A DNA stretch of 64,000 nt from Distichodus sexfasciatus (lineage: Eukaryota > Chordata > Actinopteri > Characiformes > Distichodontidae), in contig JAVGVS010000023.1 in NCBI GenBank assembly GCA_032718565.1, positions 2,236,493 to 2,300,492 on the forward strand, in the 5' to 3' direction. The position numbers and the translations under genes are program-made. The notes under the pieces were generated by a model. The model searched no databases and had not been told where the DNA came from. It worked only from the letters and a program-made list of their open reading frames with translations. Numbering within the stretch: the stretch's first letter is position 1; every line of letters begins with the position of its first letter. Below, piece by piece: positions 25,244 to 37,960 of the stretch.

Positions 25244-25478
25244 AAAGTGAGTGATTATTTGTCATTGTGAACACACCACAGCACAGCACACAGTGCACCA
25301 CAGCAAAATGTGACCTCTGCATTTGATCCATCCGTGAAGGAGCAGTGGGCAGCTAACAAGGGCAGTGCGTGGGGACTGTACCTTGTTCCTGAGTACCTCA
25401 GTGATACTGCTTGGATTCAAACTGGTGATCTTCTGATCATGGGGCAAATGACCCAACCGTTATGCTATCAACTGCCTA
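25244..25478 (-). mobile_element. tRNA-derived SINE, minus orientation
   Basis: The tail (GTGAACACACCACAGCACAG), body (TGTGACCTCTGCATTTGATC), B box (GGATTCAAACTGGTGATC) and head (GCTATCAACTGCC) are all recognisable in reverse order. Confidence 0.87.
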
Positions 25479-25735
25479 AATCATGTTTTCTATAGTTTTG
25501 TAGTCATACGATAAATACATTTTCTTTTCATGTAAAAACTTTGAAAAGTATTATACTAAAACTAATTTCAGAGTGGCCATATTGAGGACAGAATATATCA
25601 TTTATATCATTTGAGGTGACCTTAGAAGTAAATGTCTTTTGTGAAAAGGTTTATGTAACAATTTATACAAATAATAAAGTTCAGATATGTCAGGTGTTCC
25701 GGGTATTCTCTAAGAATTTATGTTCCTAATGTAAA

Positions 25736-25895
<160 letters not shown>

Positions 25896-26229
25896 ATATA
25901 TATATTTTTTAATTTTGAAGCTAGAAGTTATATATTTTATAGTATTATAATAATATGAAATCTTTTTAAATTTCTGAATACTTCTATAAAAATCCTACAT
26001 TTTCTCATCTTATATAAACTTTTAAAAAACTATTCAAACTATTTTGAGAGAAGCCGGGTTGCAGAGACACATCTTCCTTCTACTCTTCCTATGTATCACT
26101 TACACTTTCCCACAGTCACTTTCCCAAGCATCCACTTTCTCCAGGCCTCTCCCAAAATTCCATTTCCTTTTTGTCTCCCCTCCATCCCCCCGGTTGCCTG
26201 TTTCTGTCCAGACCTTATTCAGAGCCCAG

Positions 26230-26310
26230 CAAATACCAGGTTGCTATAGGAACTCGCTGCCTGGCAACCTCTCTGGCTTGGCGACATGCCCATCGGTTGC
26301 CAGGGCAGTG
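26230..26310. promoter_or_regulatory. Cluster of RFX/X-box-like GTTGCC arms
   Basis: GTTGCTATAGGAAC at 26240-26253 matches the palindromic X-box form GTTGCCATGGCAAC at 11 of 14 positions. CTGCCTGGCAACC (26258-26270) is nearly the reverse complement of GGTTGCCAGGGCAG (26295-26308). The clustering suggests a regulatory element, but no target gene is evident. Confidence 0.25.
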
Positions 26311-28600
26311 TAGTCAGAGACAGTCAAGTGCCATGCCAGCTGTGCATGTCTGGATGTGTGTCTGTGTGCTTTTAAAGTGTCTGTGTTTAAAGGAAAACAT
26401 TTTTTTAATTATTTTAACAATAAAAGATCATTGGTTTTCCCTTTTTCCCTTTCTTTTTTAGAAAAAAATTTTCTTACTATTTTTCAAATGAAACTGAATT
26501 TTGGTGTATAATGGCACTAATATATAGTATAGATGGATTTAGGTATATATATATATACCTAACCGAATAACAAATGGTATAAATGAATGGTACTGAATCT
26601 AAGAATCTATGGAATTCCCTAATTATTGAAAACAGAAATACCTCACCACAAGCTGAATTCTTTCCTTAATTCATTCAGATTCAGATTCCTTAGATTTTGT
26701 CAAGATGCAAGAGACCAAAGACAGCATTCCTGAAACAAAAAAGGACGTGTTGATTATGGGAGACCAAAGCTATTAGTAACCACATTCTTCTGTGGCACAA
26801 AGGGGTTTAGCTGAAAATGAATCAGACCTGATTTACAAAGGCAGCTATGAACAGGTCATATTCAAGGTAATATAATATGCTGAAGTGTAGTATGTAGTAG
26901 TTCTAAAAATTCCTCATCATTTGGCAGCATTTGTAAGCATTGTTGTATAAAGAGTACAATGGAGGTTAGTTTAGTTTAGTGTTCTGCTAAATTATTTGCT
27001 ACATAATCCTTAAATTAATTTTAAACTTGGTTACACGATTTAATATGGAGTTAACAGTTGTAAGGTAGCAATTCAATTAAATTAACAAAAGGAAACTTTT
27101 AAATTATATGTCAGGATTTTGCACTGCTAGAAACAGGTTGGCACATGATTCTTTCCAGCAAACAGTTATTAACAAAACAGATACAAAATCACCACCAATG
27201 AACACCTTAACCAGGAGCTACTGGGTGGACAGACAAAAGGTAGAACTAGCACTTAAGTAGACTGTATTACATTAGGGTAAACAAAGCTAAACTAGGAAGT
27301 CTAGTTTAACTTAAAGAAGGTTTTATACAATATCTATTTTTTTCTTTTATTACTTGCTATACTAATACCTTATGTATGCAAATAAGAAATACAAAACACC
27401 TTGGTTTAATACTGGTTATGTAAAATATGTTTTGTTTTTAATGTCACTTTATCGGCATGCAGTACTCTTATATTTTGCTCTATAACATCGGATCTTGCCA
27501 TTCACATGGTACATTACTGGTATGTTTTAAGAAGAATAAAAAGAATAGTAGGGCCTAAAAAAGAATAGCTGACATTCACTGATATTTTCTCTAGTTTTCT
27601 TAAATTTCTTCTTTACAAAGTTAAGTGTCTTAGACACAACAAAGTACTCACTGCTGAATAGAGGGTAAAAATAAATAAAACACGTGATGAAATGAGGCTG
27701 AAGATGAGAGTTGTAATATTGTTAATATAATATCATATTACTGCATCCTACACTCCAAAGTAACCTTTGACAAATAAGCTGAGTGGCTATGGCTTTTAGA
27801 ATTTAATGAGGAAAAATATATAGCTTCCTATATAGCTAGCTATTTAGCTTGCCAAATGTTTAATATCAACATGGTTTACTCTGATTCAAGGTTTCTTGGA
27901 TTCAGGCGAGAAAGTATAATTCACACCCATATCTTTTACACCTTCAAAATTATTTTTATTTTGTTCTTCCAAACCAAGCTATTTAAATCATTTTTGGTAA
28001 CAGCAACTTTGTATTTTTACTATACGTATTTTGAGCCACTCCTCTTTAGGAGACAATAGGTGCAGTAATTTGCTGCTAAGAATTACATGTCAGTAATCAG
28101 TGTTGGGAAGGTGCTAAGAACATTCTCTCTTTACGAAGACAGGTATTTTCAACTAGCATGTGTTTCTGACTGGTGTTGAATTGGCAGAATTGCCATCTGA
28201 TAGACTACCACGTCCATTTGGCACACAATGAGTGTAATTTATACAAGGTGAAAATCAAAACGCTCTCTACCTCCAAAAGGTCCCTTAAAAAAGTATTGTG
28301 ATTTGACATTACATTGTAAAAAATCTCACATTTTAATTAATTTGCTTTAAGAGTATCTAAAAGTAATATAAATATATATCTTTATTATTTTTTATAAACA
28401 AAATATAAAGGGTTAGGGTGGCTCAAGTCTTAAGCACAGTACTGTACATCTCGGGTGGACCAGTGCATGCATATACTGTACACTGCTGGCATGTCTCCTG
28501 ATTCCTTTGACAAGTGCTCATCCTGTAATAGACCTATCATTGCTGCCTGTGTATGGTGATTCTGACGCGTTAAGGCCAGTAACAAAACCCTATAATGACT
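26311..28600. other. Noncoding sequence, no gene seen
   Basis: AT-rich, apparently unique. Frames such as 27856-28059 (plus) have no domain or splice support. A TG run lies at about 28606-28626. Confidence 0.35.
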
Positions 28601-29129
28601 GTGTGTTTGTGTGTGTGTGTGTGTGTTCTTTATTGTGCTGAGGTGGTGTTTAGAGCAGTACTGAGACTGTCTGATTAAGCTCAGCACAATCCAAACTTGG
28701 TGTCAAAGGACAAGCCTTAGTCTATTGTCATGGTAACTACTCTATCAAGGAATTTTTAAAAACTATGATATACTGTACATATTTCATTGAGGTACAATAA
28801 AAAAAGAGAAAAAAAATGTACTAAAGCCAACAACAGCAACCACCAAAAATGTTAGATTTCAAGGTCAATTTTATTAAACATTTGTGTTGATTGGACTGAT
28901 AAAATACAGTATATTAATGTGTATTACTTGATAAAACTAATTCTTGCATAATTAATCTAATGCAGTGTGGTGATTACATTTTTAATAGTGTAAGCTTTCA
29001 TGTATTTATTTTAGGTTTTGCCTGAATGTGTTCTTTATGTCTAGATTATGTGTGCCAACATTGTTCTTTCATAGTTGCACACTTTCATCTGCTTGCACAG
29101 GTGAAATCAAAGAGAAACAAGTGTGTGTG

Positions 29130-29290
29130 TGTTTTCATCTCACCTCTAAAAAGGCCCTTCAGAGGCTTTAGGAGAATGAATCGCGGCTCTAATTGTGTTA
29201 CCCAGCCAGCCTGCATGGAGCTACTCATTTCATTCCTCTAGGAGTGCAATCAATACTGCATCTGAGACTGCCGTCTGCATCATTACAGAG
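29130..29290. other. Candidate conserved noncoding element
   Basis: Balanced composition next to a TG repeat, with CGGCTCTAATTGTG (homeodomain core) and GAGTGCAATCAATAC. No splice-supported frame. The call is by appearance only. Confidence 0.22.
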
Positions 29291-29509
29291 GCTGATGGAG
29301 GTGTGTGTGTGCGTGTGTGTGTGTGTTGAGGTTTTTGAGGGTTTTGCGAGATCCTGATTTCCTCACACAATGATGAAAAACAAGATCTGGCAGATTTTTG
29401 TGGCTTTGTAAATTGCAGGACAAAAGCATTTATATAAAAGTCAGCTCTTATTTGAAAAATGTCAAATATTTATTTTAGTTACTAAGGCTAAGGGTAGGGT
29501 TGTTTAATA

Positions 29510-30185
29510 AGTATGTTAAGTACTAGCTGAAATTAACCTACATTAGCAAGAGAGTGGCATAGAAAATTGAGATATGCTATAGATGAGATTAGTTCTAGGT
29601 GATTAGTCTTAGTTCTTAATTTCACAGACTCTATATAATAAATAAATAAAGGTTTCAGCCTCTATTCAATGCATTTTAAAAGTCTAATGTTTCATTTTGT
29701 TTACCAAGGTGAACAAGAGTATTGAATCAGTGAATCAACTGCTAGAGGAAATTAACACTTGCTAAAGGTTCAGCCTTTATTTGATACATTTAAAACATTT
29801 TTAAAAATCTTTTCATTCATTGAGGCTAGCAATAGCTTTCAAAAATTGGCACTAGCTAAGAAAAAGAAGTATTAGCTACCAGGAAATTATCATAAGGTGA
29901 CAGAAATTAGTCTAGCTAGCAGAAATTAAGGCGAGCTAGTGCTTGCTTGCTGAAATTAGCAAAAGGTGTCCACTGGAACTCGAGGTTTAAACTTTTTAAT
30001 AAGGTTGGTTACTGGGGTTAAGGTAAGGGTTCAAGTGCTAGCTGAATTAGCCTTAGCTATCGGAAATTAGCTTTAGCTGGCAGAAATTTAGCTGGCAGAG
30101 GAAATGGAGGTGTGCATTTGTTATAGATCTATTGGACATTAACTGTTGGTGTTGGCTAGAAGAAATTAACATCAGCTAATGAACA
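29510..30185. repeat. Degenerate GCTAGCAGAAATTAGC repeat region
   Basis: Around ten variants of AGCTAGCAGAAATTAG(C/T) recur irregularly, for example near 29522, 29744, 29900-29960, 30040-30090 and 30150. It looks like an old tandem array broken by insertions. Confidence 0.65.
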
Positions 30186-30354
30186 GTTCTATTCAAACTG
30201 AAAGCCTCAATATAAAAAATACAAATATACTAAAATAAAATTGTACTATATATATTCATTCATTCATTATCTGAACCGCTTAATCAATATTGGATCTCAC
30301 AAACACACTCGCATATCGGATCTCACAAACACACCTAACATGGTAATTTGAATG

Positions 30355-30720
30355 ATAGCATTTCAAGCTACAAGCTTCTTATGATTAAGATTAGCTAAGC
30401 TACAGCCATTGTTACTAAGCTACAATTTTGATATAGCAGTTAGCTACACTACAAGCTACAGAGAAAACGTAGCTAACTCCATCCAAGCTATTTCACAGCC
30501 ACAGATTCTTGCTTGGACTCCACCCTCCAACACCATCTCACAGTTGCCAAGAGAACACTGCATGGGCACGGTAGCCTAACAGATGCTGCTTCTGCCAAAG
30601 CAACAGCATCCAGAAACAGCAAGTAGTTGAAAAAAATCTTCTTTTGCCATGCTACATGGCTACATGGCAGTGGAAATAGTTACAGCGTTTTAAAAGCAGC
30701 TTCTCTCCTGAAAAAATGTA
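30355..30720. mobile_element. TAGCTAC-rich inverted-repeat element, copy 2
   Basis: It shares with 18470-18965 the ordered words AGCTACAAGCT, TTAGCTA, AGCTACAGAGAAAACGTAGC and CTATTTCACAGCCACAGATT. Confidence 0.6.
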
Positions 30721-31501
30721 ATGACGTGAGTAAAGCTACTACACAGCATTGTATAACAGATGTATATGATTGCTGTGCAAATGAGTGTAGTTCTGCTGTC
30801 TGTTTGAGAACATCAATCTCCCGTGAACAGCTGGATCGGCCACACCATTCAATCTGCAGCAGCAGTAATGAGCTACAAATGCATGCACACAAAAATACAC
30901 ACAGTCCTATATGCACATTTGCATGTAGATGAATCCACTCAAACAGAATCATGTGCATGTGCACTCTCCATTACACACACACATACAGTCTCTCCCCTTG
31001 TCTCGCTCTCCTCTAACACCCAACCCCCAGCACCTCGGGCTCAGAAATTTGTGAGTGTGTATGAGTGTGTGTATGTGTATGAGAGAAAGAGAGAACACAT
31101 GGTGTGACAACACAGGAGGCTGGTGAGAAAAGGAAAAAGAGGAAAAGAGGGGGAGGGGAGGTAGGAGGCAGAGGGATGGAGACACGTGAGGACAATGGTG
31201 GAGAAAGTGGCGGGGGGGGGGAAGAAAGTCGAATAAAAAGGGGACAGGAGAAAGACAGTGCTATAAAATGAGATGCAGGCGCTGACCTACTGCGAACACA
31301 CAAGCCGGAGACATCGGCCCATCCACTCTGACACATTCCAGCGTACACACGTGTGAACTCACACACAAGCGCATGAAGCACACAAGCGTGCACGTGTAAG
31401 ATGCACTGGAAAGCCAGACGCATTCCAGCGAGCCGTTAACCCTTCCACACGCAGAAGAAAGCCAGTTCAAGAAAGTGTATCGATGAAGACTAGTGTGTAG
31501 C
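30721..31501. other. Noncoding, CA-rich and purine-rich
   Basis: CA/GT words dominate about 30890-31090. A purine-rich tract with a run of G occurs at about 31120-31255. Frames here are compositional. Confidence 0.5.
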
Positions 31502-32096
31502 AGTGGTGGATATTTGTACAAGTACATTGCTTTAATAATACTCGATTACAAGCAAGAATAGTGTTAAAAGTACTTAAGCACTAATAATAATCATTTTTAG
31601 CAATTCTGATATTTAGTGAGTGATTATTTGTCATTGTGAATACACCACAGCACAGCACAATGAAAGTGGGCAACTGTTACACTACCAAGTGTTCAGGATA
31701 GGATAGAAGAACTCTTCTCAAAAGCTGCTCACGGTACTAGTTATTTGTTAGCCATTGATATTTACTTAAGAAATATGACATTTTTTTCTAGTACAATATT
31801 TTTTTGTTTGTTTGTGAAGTCAAGTTTTAAAAACATTCTCACCAAAATGATATAGCTTCTCTGGGACTAATTATTACAAATACAGGCCAGTGAAATGTTG
31901 GTCAAACTTTTGAATATTAGCTCAAATTATAGGCGTACTTAGTCCTGAAATGTCATTTTAAAAGTAGTGAAGCAGATTACTTGCTTTAATTTGGACTCAA
32001 GTCCAGGTAAAGTTACAGACTTAAAAATTACCCAAAAAAACTACTTAACTACAGTAATGTGACCAGATGTATTTCAGTATGTCCACTCCTGGTGTA
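31502..32096. mobile_element. Inverted-repeat element with a nested SINE fragment
   Basis: The left end is AGTGGTGGATATTTGTACAAG. The right end, reverse-complemented, is CAGGAGTGGACATACTG with TACTGTAGTTAAGTAG inside. This resembles a common fish DNA transposon whose ends read (GTGG... AGTACTTAAGTA). A truncated minus-strand SINE tail is at 31614-31660. Confidence 0.45.
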
Positions 32097-33570
32097 TAGG
32101 TACTCAGTTACTCTGTAAAGGCCACTGATATTCATGTTTTAAATATCTTAAAACATTTAGGATGGACAAGATGGTTAACAAAGCGGCATTTAAAAGTGTT
32201 TAAAACACAACTTCTGCTATTTTCAGAGCTTCTGCATGTTGACTGTCTTAATATAATGTAAAATATTTGTGGAAAGACAGGATATATGAGTTTGTAGTGT
32301 TGGATAAATTGATTATTATATTTAATGGTTAAATGTAAAAAACATATTAAAAGTATATTATATACACAAAACATAAAACATCAGTTATATGTCATATATT
32401 TTTCAATTACCTACATTTGGAGAAACCAGTGTTTTGATGTCATCATTGATAAAAGCTGCCATCATGTCATCAGTCAACTGTTGTTAGTCTGCAAAGAACA
32501 GAAAAGGAACAATTGGGTTATAAATGATAGATGTAAAAAATACTTGTGGGAAAAATTTGATCAATAAACATTTTTATCATTTTATTCCAAATTGGAAGAA
32601 GGTTCATTGCTAAGCAATCAGCACTTCCACTGCAGTCAGTTCTGATGACATATTCAAGGGGTAGACTTCAAAGAAAATAATATTTTGTCACACACATGCT
32701 GTTTACAAAAACAACAGATATAGAAATCATTTATTAACAGCTTTAAACAAATGAACATCAGAGGTCTATAGGGTACCTGAAACCCACATTTACAAAAAAT
32801 ACCTCCAGTTACAGTTAAAAGTCACTCATTAGAAAACAACTTGGATAAAAGTATCCGATTTCAACATTTCTTACGTATTAAAAAGTAGTGTTAGTAAAGG
32901 TTAGCGATTAAAAGAAAAAAAGTTAAAAGGACTGTTACAACCTCTCAAAAATCATATGATACCACAAAAAATGTAACCATAGTAACATAGTAACATAGTA
33001 ACCAGTCTGGTTCTTTTTGTCATATACAAATTCAAGATATAGACTAACCCTAACCCTAGATATAGGATAACCACAACCCTATCACATCAACAAAAGCTAT
33101 TTACCAACAATAATTGGTTACAATAAAGTACAGATTACTGAATTGGCTAAAATTACTTTTATATCTTAATAAAACTATACACTCAATCTGACCAAAAACA
33201 TAATGTTCACCAGCAATTAAATTGTGTTTCTTCATCTGTCAGTACTTTTTCAGTTTGTTTCATGTGAAGTCATCTGTGTTTGAGATTTTTGGAAGTTTAT
33301 AAAAATCTGAGAAACTAACTTACAATCACACATACCTATTTGCATAGTAAGGCAATACAATGAAGTCAAAGTAAACTAATGAACAAATAAGACACATAGA
33401 ATAAAATATATAAATAGAATATAAAATATACTCTTTAAACTAGCAGTAAAATATAAATTTAAACTTTAAACTTTAAACTAGAAGTAGAATGAAATGAAAT
33501 TTTTATAGTCTTTCCTCTATTCTCAAAAAGAATGTAGTAAAGAACTGTGTATGAACTCTGTCTTTACGAA
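32097..33570. other. Noncoding sequence, no gene seen
   Basis: AT-rich. A short CTAACCCTAACCCTAG telomere-like word is at about 33043-33058. Confidence 0.35.
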
Positions 33571-33815
33571 AGTGAGTGATTTTTGTCCTTGTGAACACAC
33601 CACAGCACAGCACACAGTGCACCACAACAAAATGTGACCTCTCCATTTAACCCATCCATGAAGGAGCAGTAGGCAGCTAACAAGCACCCAGGGAGCAATG
33701 TTTAGGGACGGTACCTTGCTCGTGAGTACCTAAGTGGTAAGTTTACCGGCCCTGAATTCAAACCTGTGACCTTCTGATCATGGGGCAAACACCCTACCAT
33801 TACGCCACCAACATC
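33571..33815 (-). mobile_element. tRNA-derived SINE, minus orientation
   Basis: Full-length-like copy: GTGAACACACCACAGCACAG tail, TGTGACCTCTCCATTTAACC body, GAATTCAAACCTGTGACC B box and TTACGCCACCA head. Confidence 0.87.
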
Positions 33816-33833
33816 AGTGAATCTTACTAATAC

Positions 33834-34474
33834 TAAGGCTATGTTCACATGCTGAAGTGACTCAAATCAGATTTTTTGCCTTAATGTGACACAGATCTGA
33901 TCTTTTCAGGGCTGTGTGGACGCGCAAATCTGATCTTTTCAAATCAGATTTGTGTCACTTTCATGTGTGGTACTATGCGACCTGAATGTGAACTCTCAGA
34001 TCGGAATTCATGTGGCTTTTTGCTTATACGCATGCGCTGACATCATCAGCCTGCACCGGCAGCGCGGGAAGGTAAAAATGGAGGAGAGCTGCGATAACAG
34101 TCAGTGGAAGGATGGAGAAGTTGGGGGTTTAATTGACTTTATTTCTCCTTTTCGACCTGCTCATGTACAGCTGATTCACTGTTTGTCATCCTCCAGAGCA
34201 AAGTGCGATACATGCGTGAGCTACTAACGCCTCCATCTTTAATGCCATGAGTCGTCCCACAGATATGACGTTTTTTGTTGCTGGTGACACAGTTGACCCG
34301 TGTAAAAATGTATTAATGTGCGCATGCATGACGTTTTGGAGGACCGATGCATTTACATTACAGTCAGATACAGGTCACTTGTAGTTATGAATGTGAACCG
34401 TCAAGATAGACAAATCCGATCTGAGCAAAAAATCGGAATTGAACGATGTGGCTGGCAGTGTGAACGTAGCCTTA
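33834..34474. mobile_element. MITE with TAAGGCTACGTTCACACT ends
   Basis: The left end reads TAAGGCTATGTTCACATG. The right end, reverse-complemented, reads TAAGGCTACGTTCACACTG. The 641-base element starts 19 bases past the SINE at 33571-33815. It has inner repeats of AATCAGATTT/ATCTGATC and no transposase frame. This end sequence is typical of hAT-type non-autonomous elements in fish. Confidence 0.8.
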
Positions 34475-37150
34475 TTCTCTGTCCCAGTAGATCAGCTGTA
34501 CAAATATACACACAAGTAGCACACAACAACAACAGTGATCATCACTGTCTGAAGTGACAAATGATAGACTTTGGATTTTTGACACTCAAAAACCCACATC
34601 ACAGCACGCTACTGTATAATCATGTACTATCAGTGCAAACCTAAATCTAAACCACAATAACACTTCACAAAGCTGTATCAAGATGTGTCAAAATTGTTAA
34701 CTCATTCATGCTATGCTAAAATGCTCCAATAATGAATCAGATTTCAGTCTATTTTCTTTTATACATAATGTTCACATAATGCAGTCATACAACACTAATA
34801 ATCCAAGGACATCAGACATTTGAGAAAAGAGACATATTCCACACAGTGAATCCAAAGATGAATTAAAAGTAATGTTCACTGTCAAAATACCAAGTTGATC
34901 ATGCAAAAAAAGTGTAAACTATATTTACAATATTCAGCTGAAAGAGGTATATGTAACTGAAATGTGAATCAACTTTAAACAGAATGTTATCTTATACACA
35001 CAAATATCATAAATGAAAGTCACATATATTCAGAATACCTGAATTTGGTGAAACCAATAGTTTGGTGGCAGCAACGATGTTAGTCTGCAAAGGATTGAAA
35101 TGAAACTTTTGTGGTATAAATTACACAAAACAAAAATACATGATATAGTAACTTAGTAATTCATACTAAGTTTGAATCTTCACAGAAGAAATCGAGAAGA
35201 TATAAAACATAATAATTTATATTCTTAGTATTCTGCAGCCAAAACAGTCATTTGTGCCTTAGTACAGTCCTGCCATTCTACAACAAGGATAGCAAATATA
35301 ACCTTTCTCCCTATGCAATTTACAGACACGGAATAACACATGAGTAGGAAAAGATAGTTAAAGGAAATTCAACACAGAATTAAAAGATAAAACTTCTAAA
35401 TCTACCTAGTAGAAAACTACTAAACTAGGACATCAGACATGAAATCTATACTAGTAGAAAAGTACAAGAGAAATATTGTATACATCATGCATAATGGCAT
35501 GCAAAAGATTTTTTTAAAGTAAAGTTAATATACATAGACATAACTTTAAAATTAGAATAGAACAACAGAATAGTAATAACTAAACTATAAACAATGTTTA
35601 TTTCTCAGTCACTAAAAACAGCACTTTAGGGTCACATAGGACAGTTTTCATCTGTCTTATTCTCACTTGAAAAAATCCAACACAGTCCTAACTAGGGATA
35701 TCCTGGAGTGTGTGCAGTCCATTACAGGATGCTGTGGTTGGATTTCATTCATAATGGATGAGAAACACAAGAGAGCGAGTGGAAAAGAAGAAAGTGGAGG
35801 AAGAGACATTGGCACTGCTGGATGAAGCTGGTATCTAGATAAGAATGTACTGTATTCTGTCTTCTTTGTGAATAATTGTACACAAGATTTACGAACAGCT
35901 CTGAAACGTAATGGGCTAGTTTCAGTTTTACGCCACTTGGATTTTTAGATGCACTTTAAAAGCTGTATCTGGCATGAATTGCCATCAAGTCAAATGGTAT
36001 CAAATTTAATGTACTGTTTTCCATTGTTTTCAATTTAAAATCCAATTGTTATGAATTACAGTTTTTGATTCATTGCATGTTGAAAATTCAAACCAATTCA
36101 TGAATGCTGAAGTTAAGAAAGCTTTAGCCTGAACTAAAATGTATACATACATAACCTAAAAATGGTAATAAATTATAGTTTAACAGTAAAACTCATAGAT
36201 GAAAAGAATGATATAATACATGCATCCTTAGTATAAAGCTTTTCAAAACTCATGGACAGAGCAGAGCAGTTTGGTGATATTCCTTTCACCAATAGACATG
36301 ATACGTGACATTAGGTGTGATTTAATAGAGATATATTCACCACCATTTCATTAGAATCTGAACATAATTATCAATGAACTTAGCCCTTGACCTTGAAATT
36401 AAAGGGGCATCATTTATGCTCTCTAAATGTAGACCCTGAGAAATGATTCTCTGTAAGTACTAATTATCCAGGGGTTTAATAGACTGTAGCCCTTGTGGCA
36501 GCTAGGCTCAAATAGCAACCATACTGTGGATTTTAAATAAATGTTATAGAGCCGGGTTTATTTTGCACACTACTTCTATATATTTTTTGCTTACATAAAG
36601 TAAATGACCTTTCTAGATTATATAATGTGAATAACATGCAATAGCACATACAAACACAAAACAGCCCAAACACAAAATCTTTACTATAAAGTTGAAAAAA
36701 TAAACTTATTTTAATTCATATTAAGACCAGACCTACGCTATACATTTTGACTCTCCACCTTATTGCTATGTGTCTACTCCAAATGCAGAGCCTCTGCAGT
36801 TTCCAGGGTTACATAAGATTACATAAACAGGCAGTGAGAGTAATATTTCATAACATCAGGGACCCTGACACACTGGCATCATCTCTCTGTCTCTGTCTCT
36901 GTCTCTCAATGCTTTCTTACTTTGTCACGTCAGAATCAAAGGTGGGTTATTTCGGAAAGTCCCTAAGATGGCTACAGATGGCTCAGAATCAAACGAGTCG
37001 TCGTGCTTCAACATGGGAGTGCTTCTCTTCCACCTCCTCCTCCTCCTCCTCCTCCCAACTGTCTAGCACTCACTAGACTTAGACATTTGCCTCATATGAA
37101 CTCTGAAATCAAAAGATCTGTCAGATGCGCTCCCCCCACACACCTCCTCC
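34475..37150. other. Noncoding sequence, possible regulatory DNA
   Basis: No exon is supported. About 36390-36535 (around GAGAAATGATTCTC and TACTAATTATCCAGG) is repeat-free and of a kind often conserved. A TCC run lies at 37031-37057. Confidence 0.3.
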
Positions 37151-37189
37151 TAATGTCTCTTGCAACATGACCCCCAGGAACAAAAAATA

Positions 37190-37206
37190 GGGTCACATCA
37201 GGGTCA
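37190..37206 (+). promoter_or_regulatory. DR5-type nuclear receptor element (candidate RARE)
   Basis: Two GGGTCA half-sites (37190-37195 and 37201-37206) are separated by exactly five bases (CATCA), the spacing preferred by retinoic acid receptor/RXR dimers. A third half-site in reverse (TGACCC) lies about 20 bases to the left. No nearby gene is identified, so relevance is unproven. Confidence 0.3.
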
Positions 37207-37714
37207 CAAAGCAGAGACACGCCATCCAGAAGCACACCACACCAAGCCACCAATCACACACAGTGGGAACAGACTGCTACAGTCAAACGATGTTGTACAA
37301 TGAATAACAGTCAAGACAAGTCAATCTTTGACACATTTTTGTCCATAAGCGGATTTACCAATTTAACAACTATATTATGTCAAAATCGCCCTATTGTCAT
37401 CATACTGTCATCATAGTAAAAAAATTACAGATCTCCCAAACTAAAGAAAACCGTCTGCACAATTGTATATTTACAGTACACTGTTATGCTTAATGAAGTG
37501 GTAAAGTAGTATATTGTGCCACAACATCCGTTAAGCCAATTAGAAGTGAACATACGGCATTCCAATAAGACGCTTCTCTATCTAATTTAACTGAGAAAAA
37601 CAGACGCAGAGCTGAGTGACTTGGCTTCATATTCATTCAGTTGAGAAGACTGGCTTCTGTTCTTCACATTTCCGCATTATTCCTATTATCATTAAAACTA
37701 CAACTTGTGTTGCA

Positions 37715-37957
37715 CTACATGAATACCATACATAAAGGCAATGTCTTTCTGCTCACAGAAATCTCTATATAGTGCTGTTCCACTGCCACACCACTAGAGG
37801 CACTGTGCTGACTGATTTTGGCACCTCCGGCTTCCACACTATCTAAGAGATTCTGTTTTGAACTTGTCCTTTCAAGCATTGCTTTAATGGACTGTTTTGA
37901 TCTCAGGGTCTGACTTTTTTGCGGGGTGGGAGGTTGTGTGTCACACTTTTGCTCTGC
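37715..37957 (-). CDS. Unrecognised 80-residue open frame, possibly an exon or transposon fragment
   Basis: This minus-strand frame starts MAEQKCDTQPPTPQKS and has polar, non-repetitive composition that looks more protein-like than other frames in the region. The same frame stays open upstream of the ATG for several codons. No splice signal, domain or poly(A) signal supports a gene. It could be an old LINE ORF1 piece, a retrocopy or chance. Confidence 0.2.
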   Translation of the reverse strand, partial: AEQKCDTQPPTPQKSQTLRSKQSIKAMLERTSSKQNLLDSVEAGGAKISQHSASSGVAVEQHYIEISVSRKTLPLCMVFM

Positions 37958-37960
37958 CAT

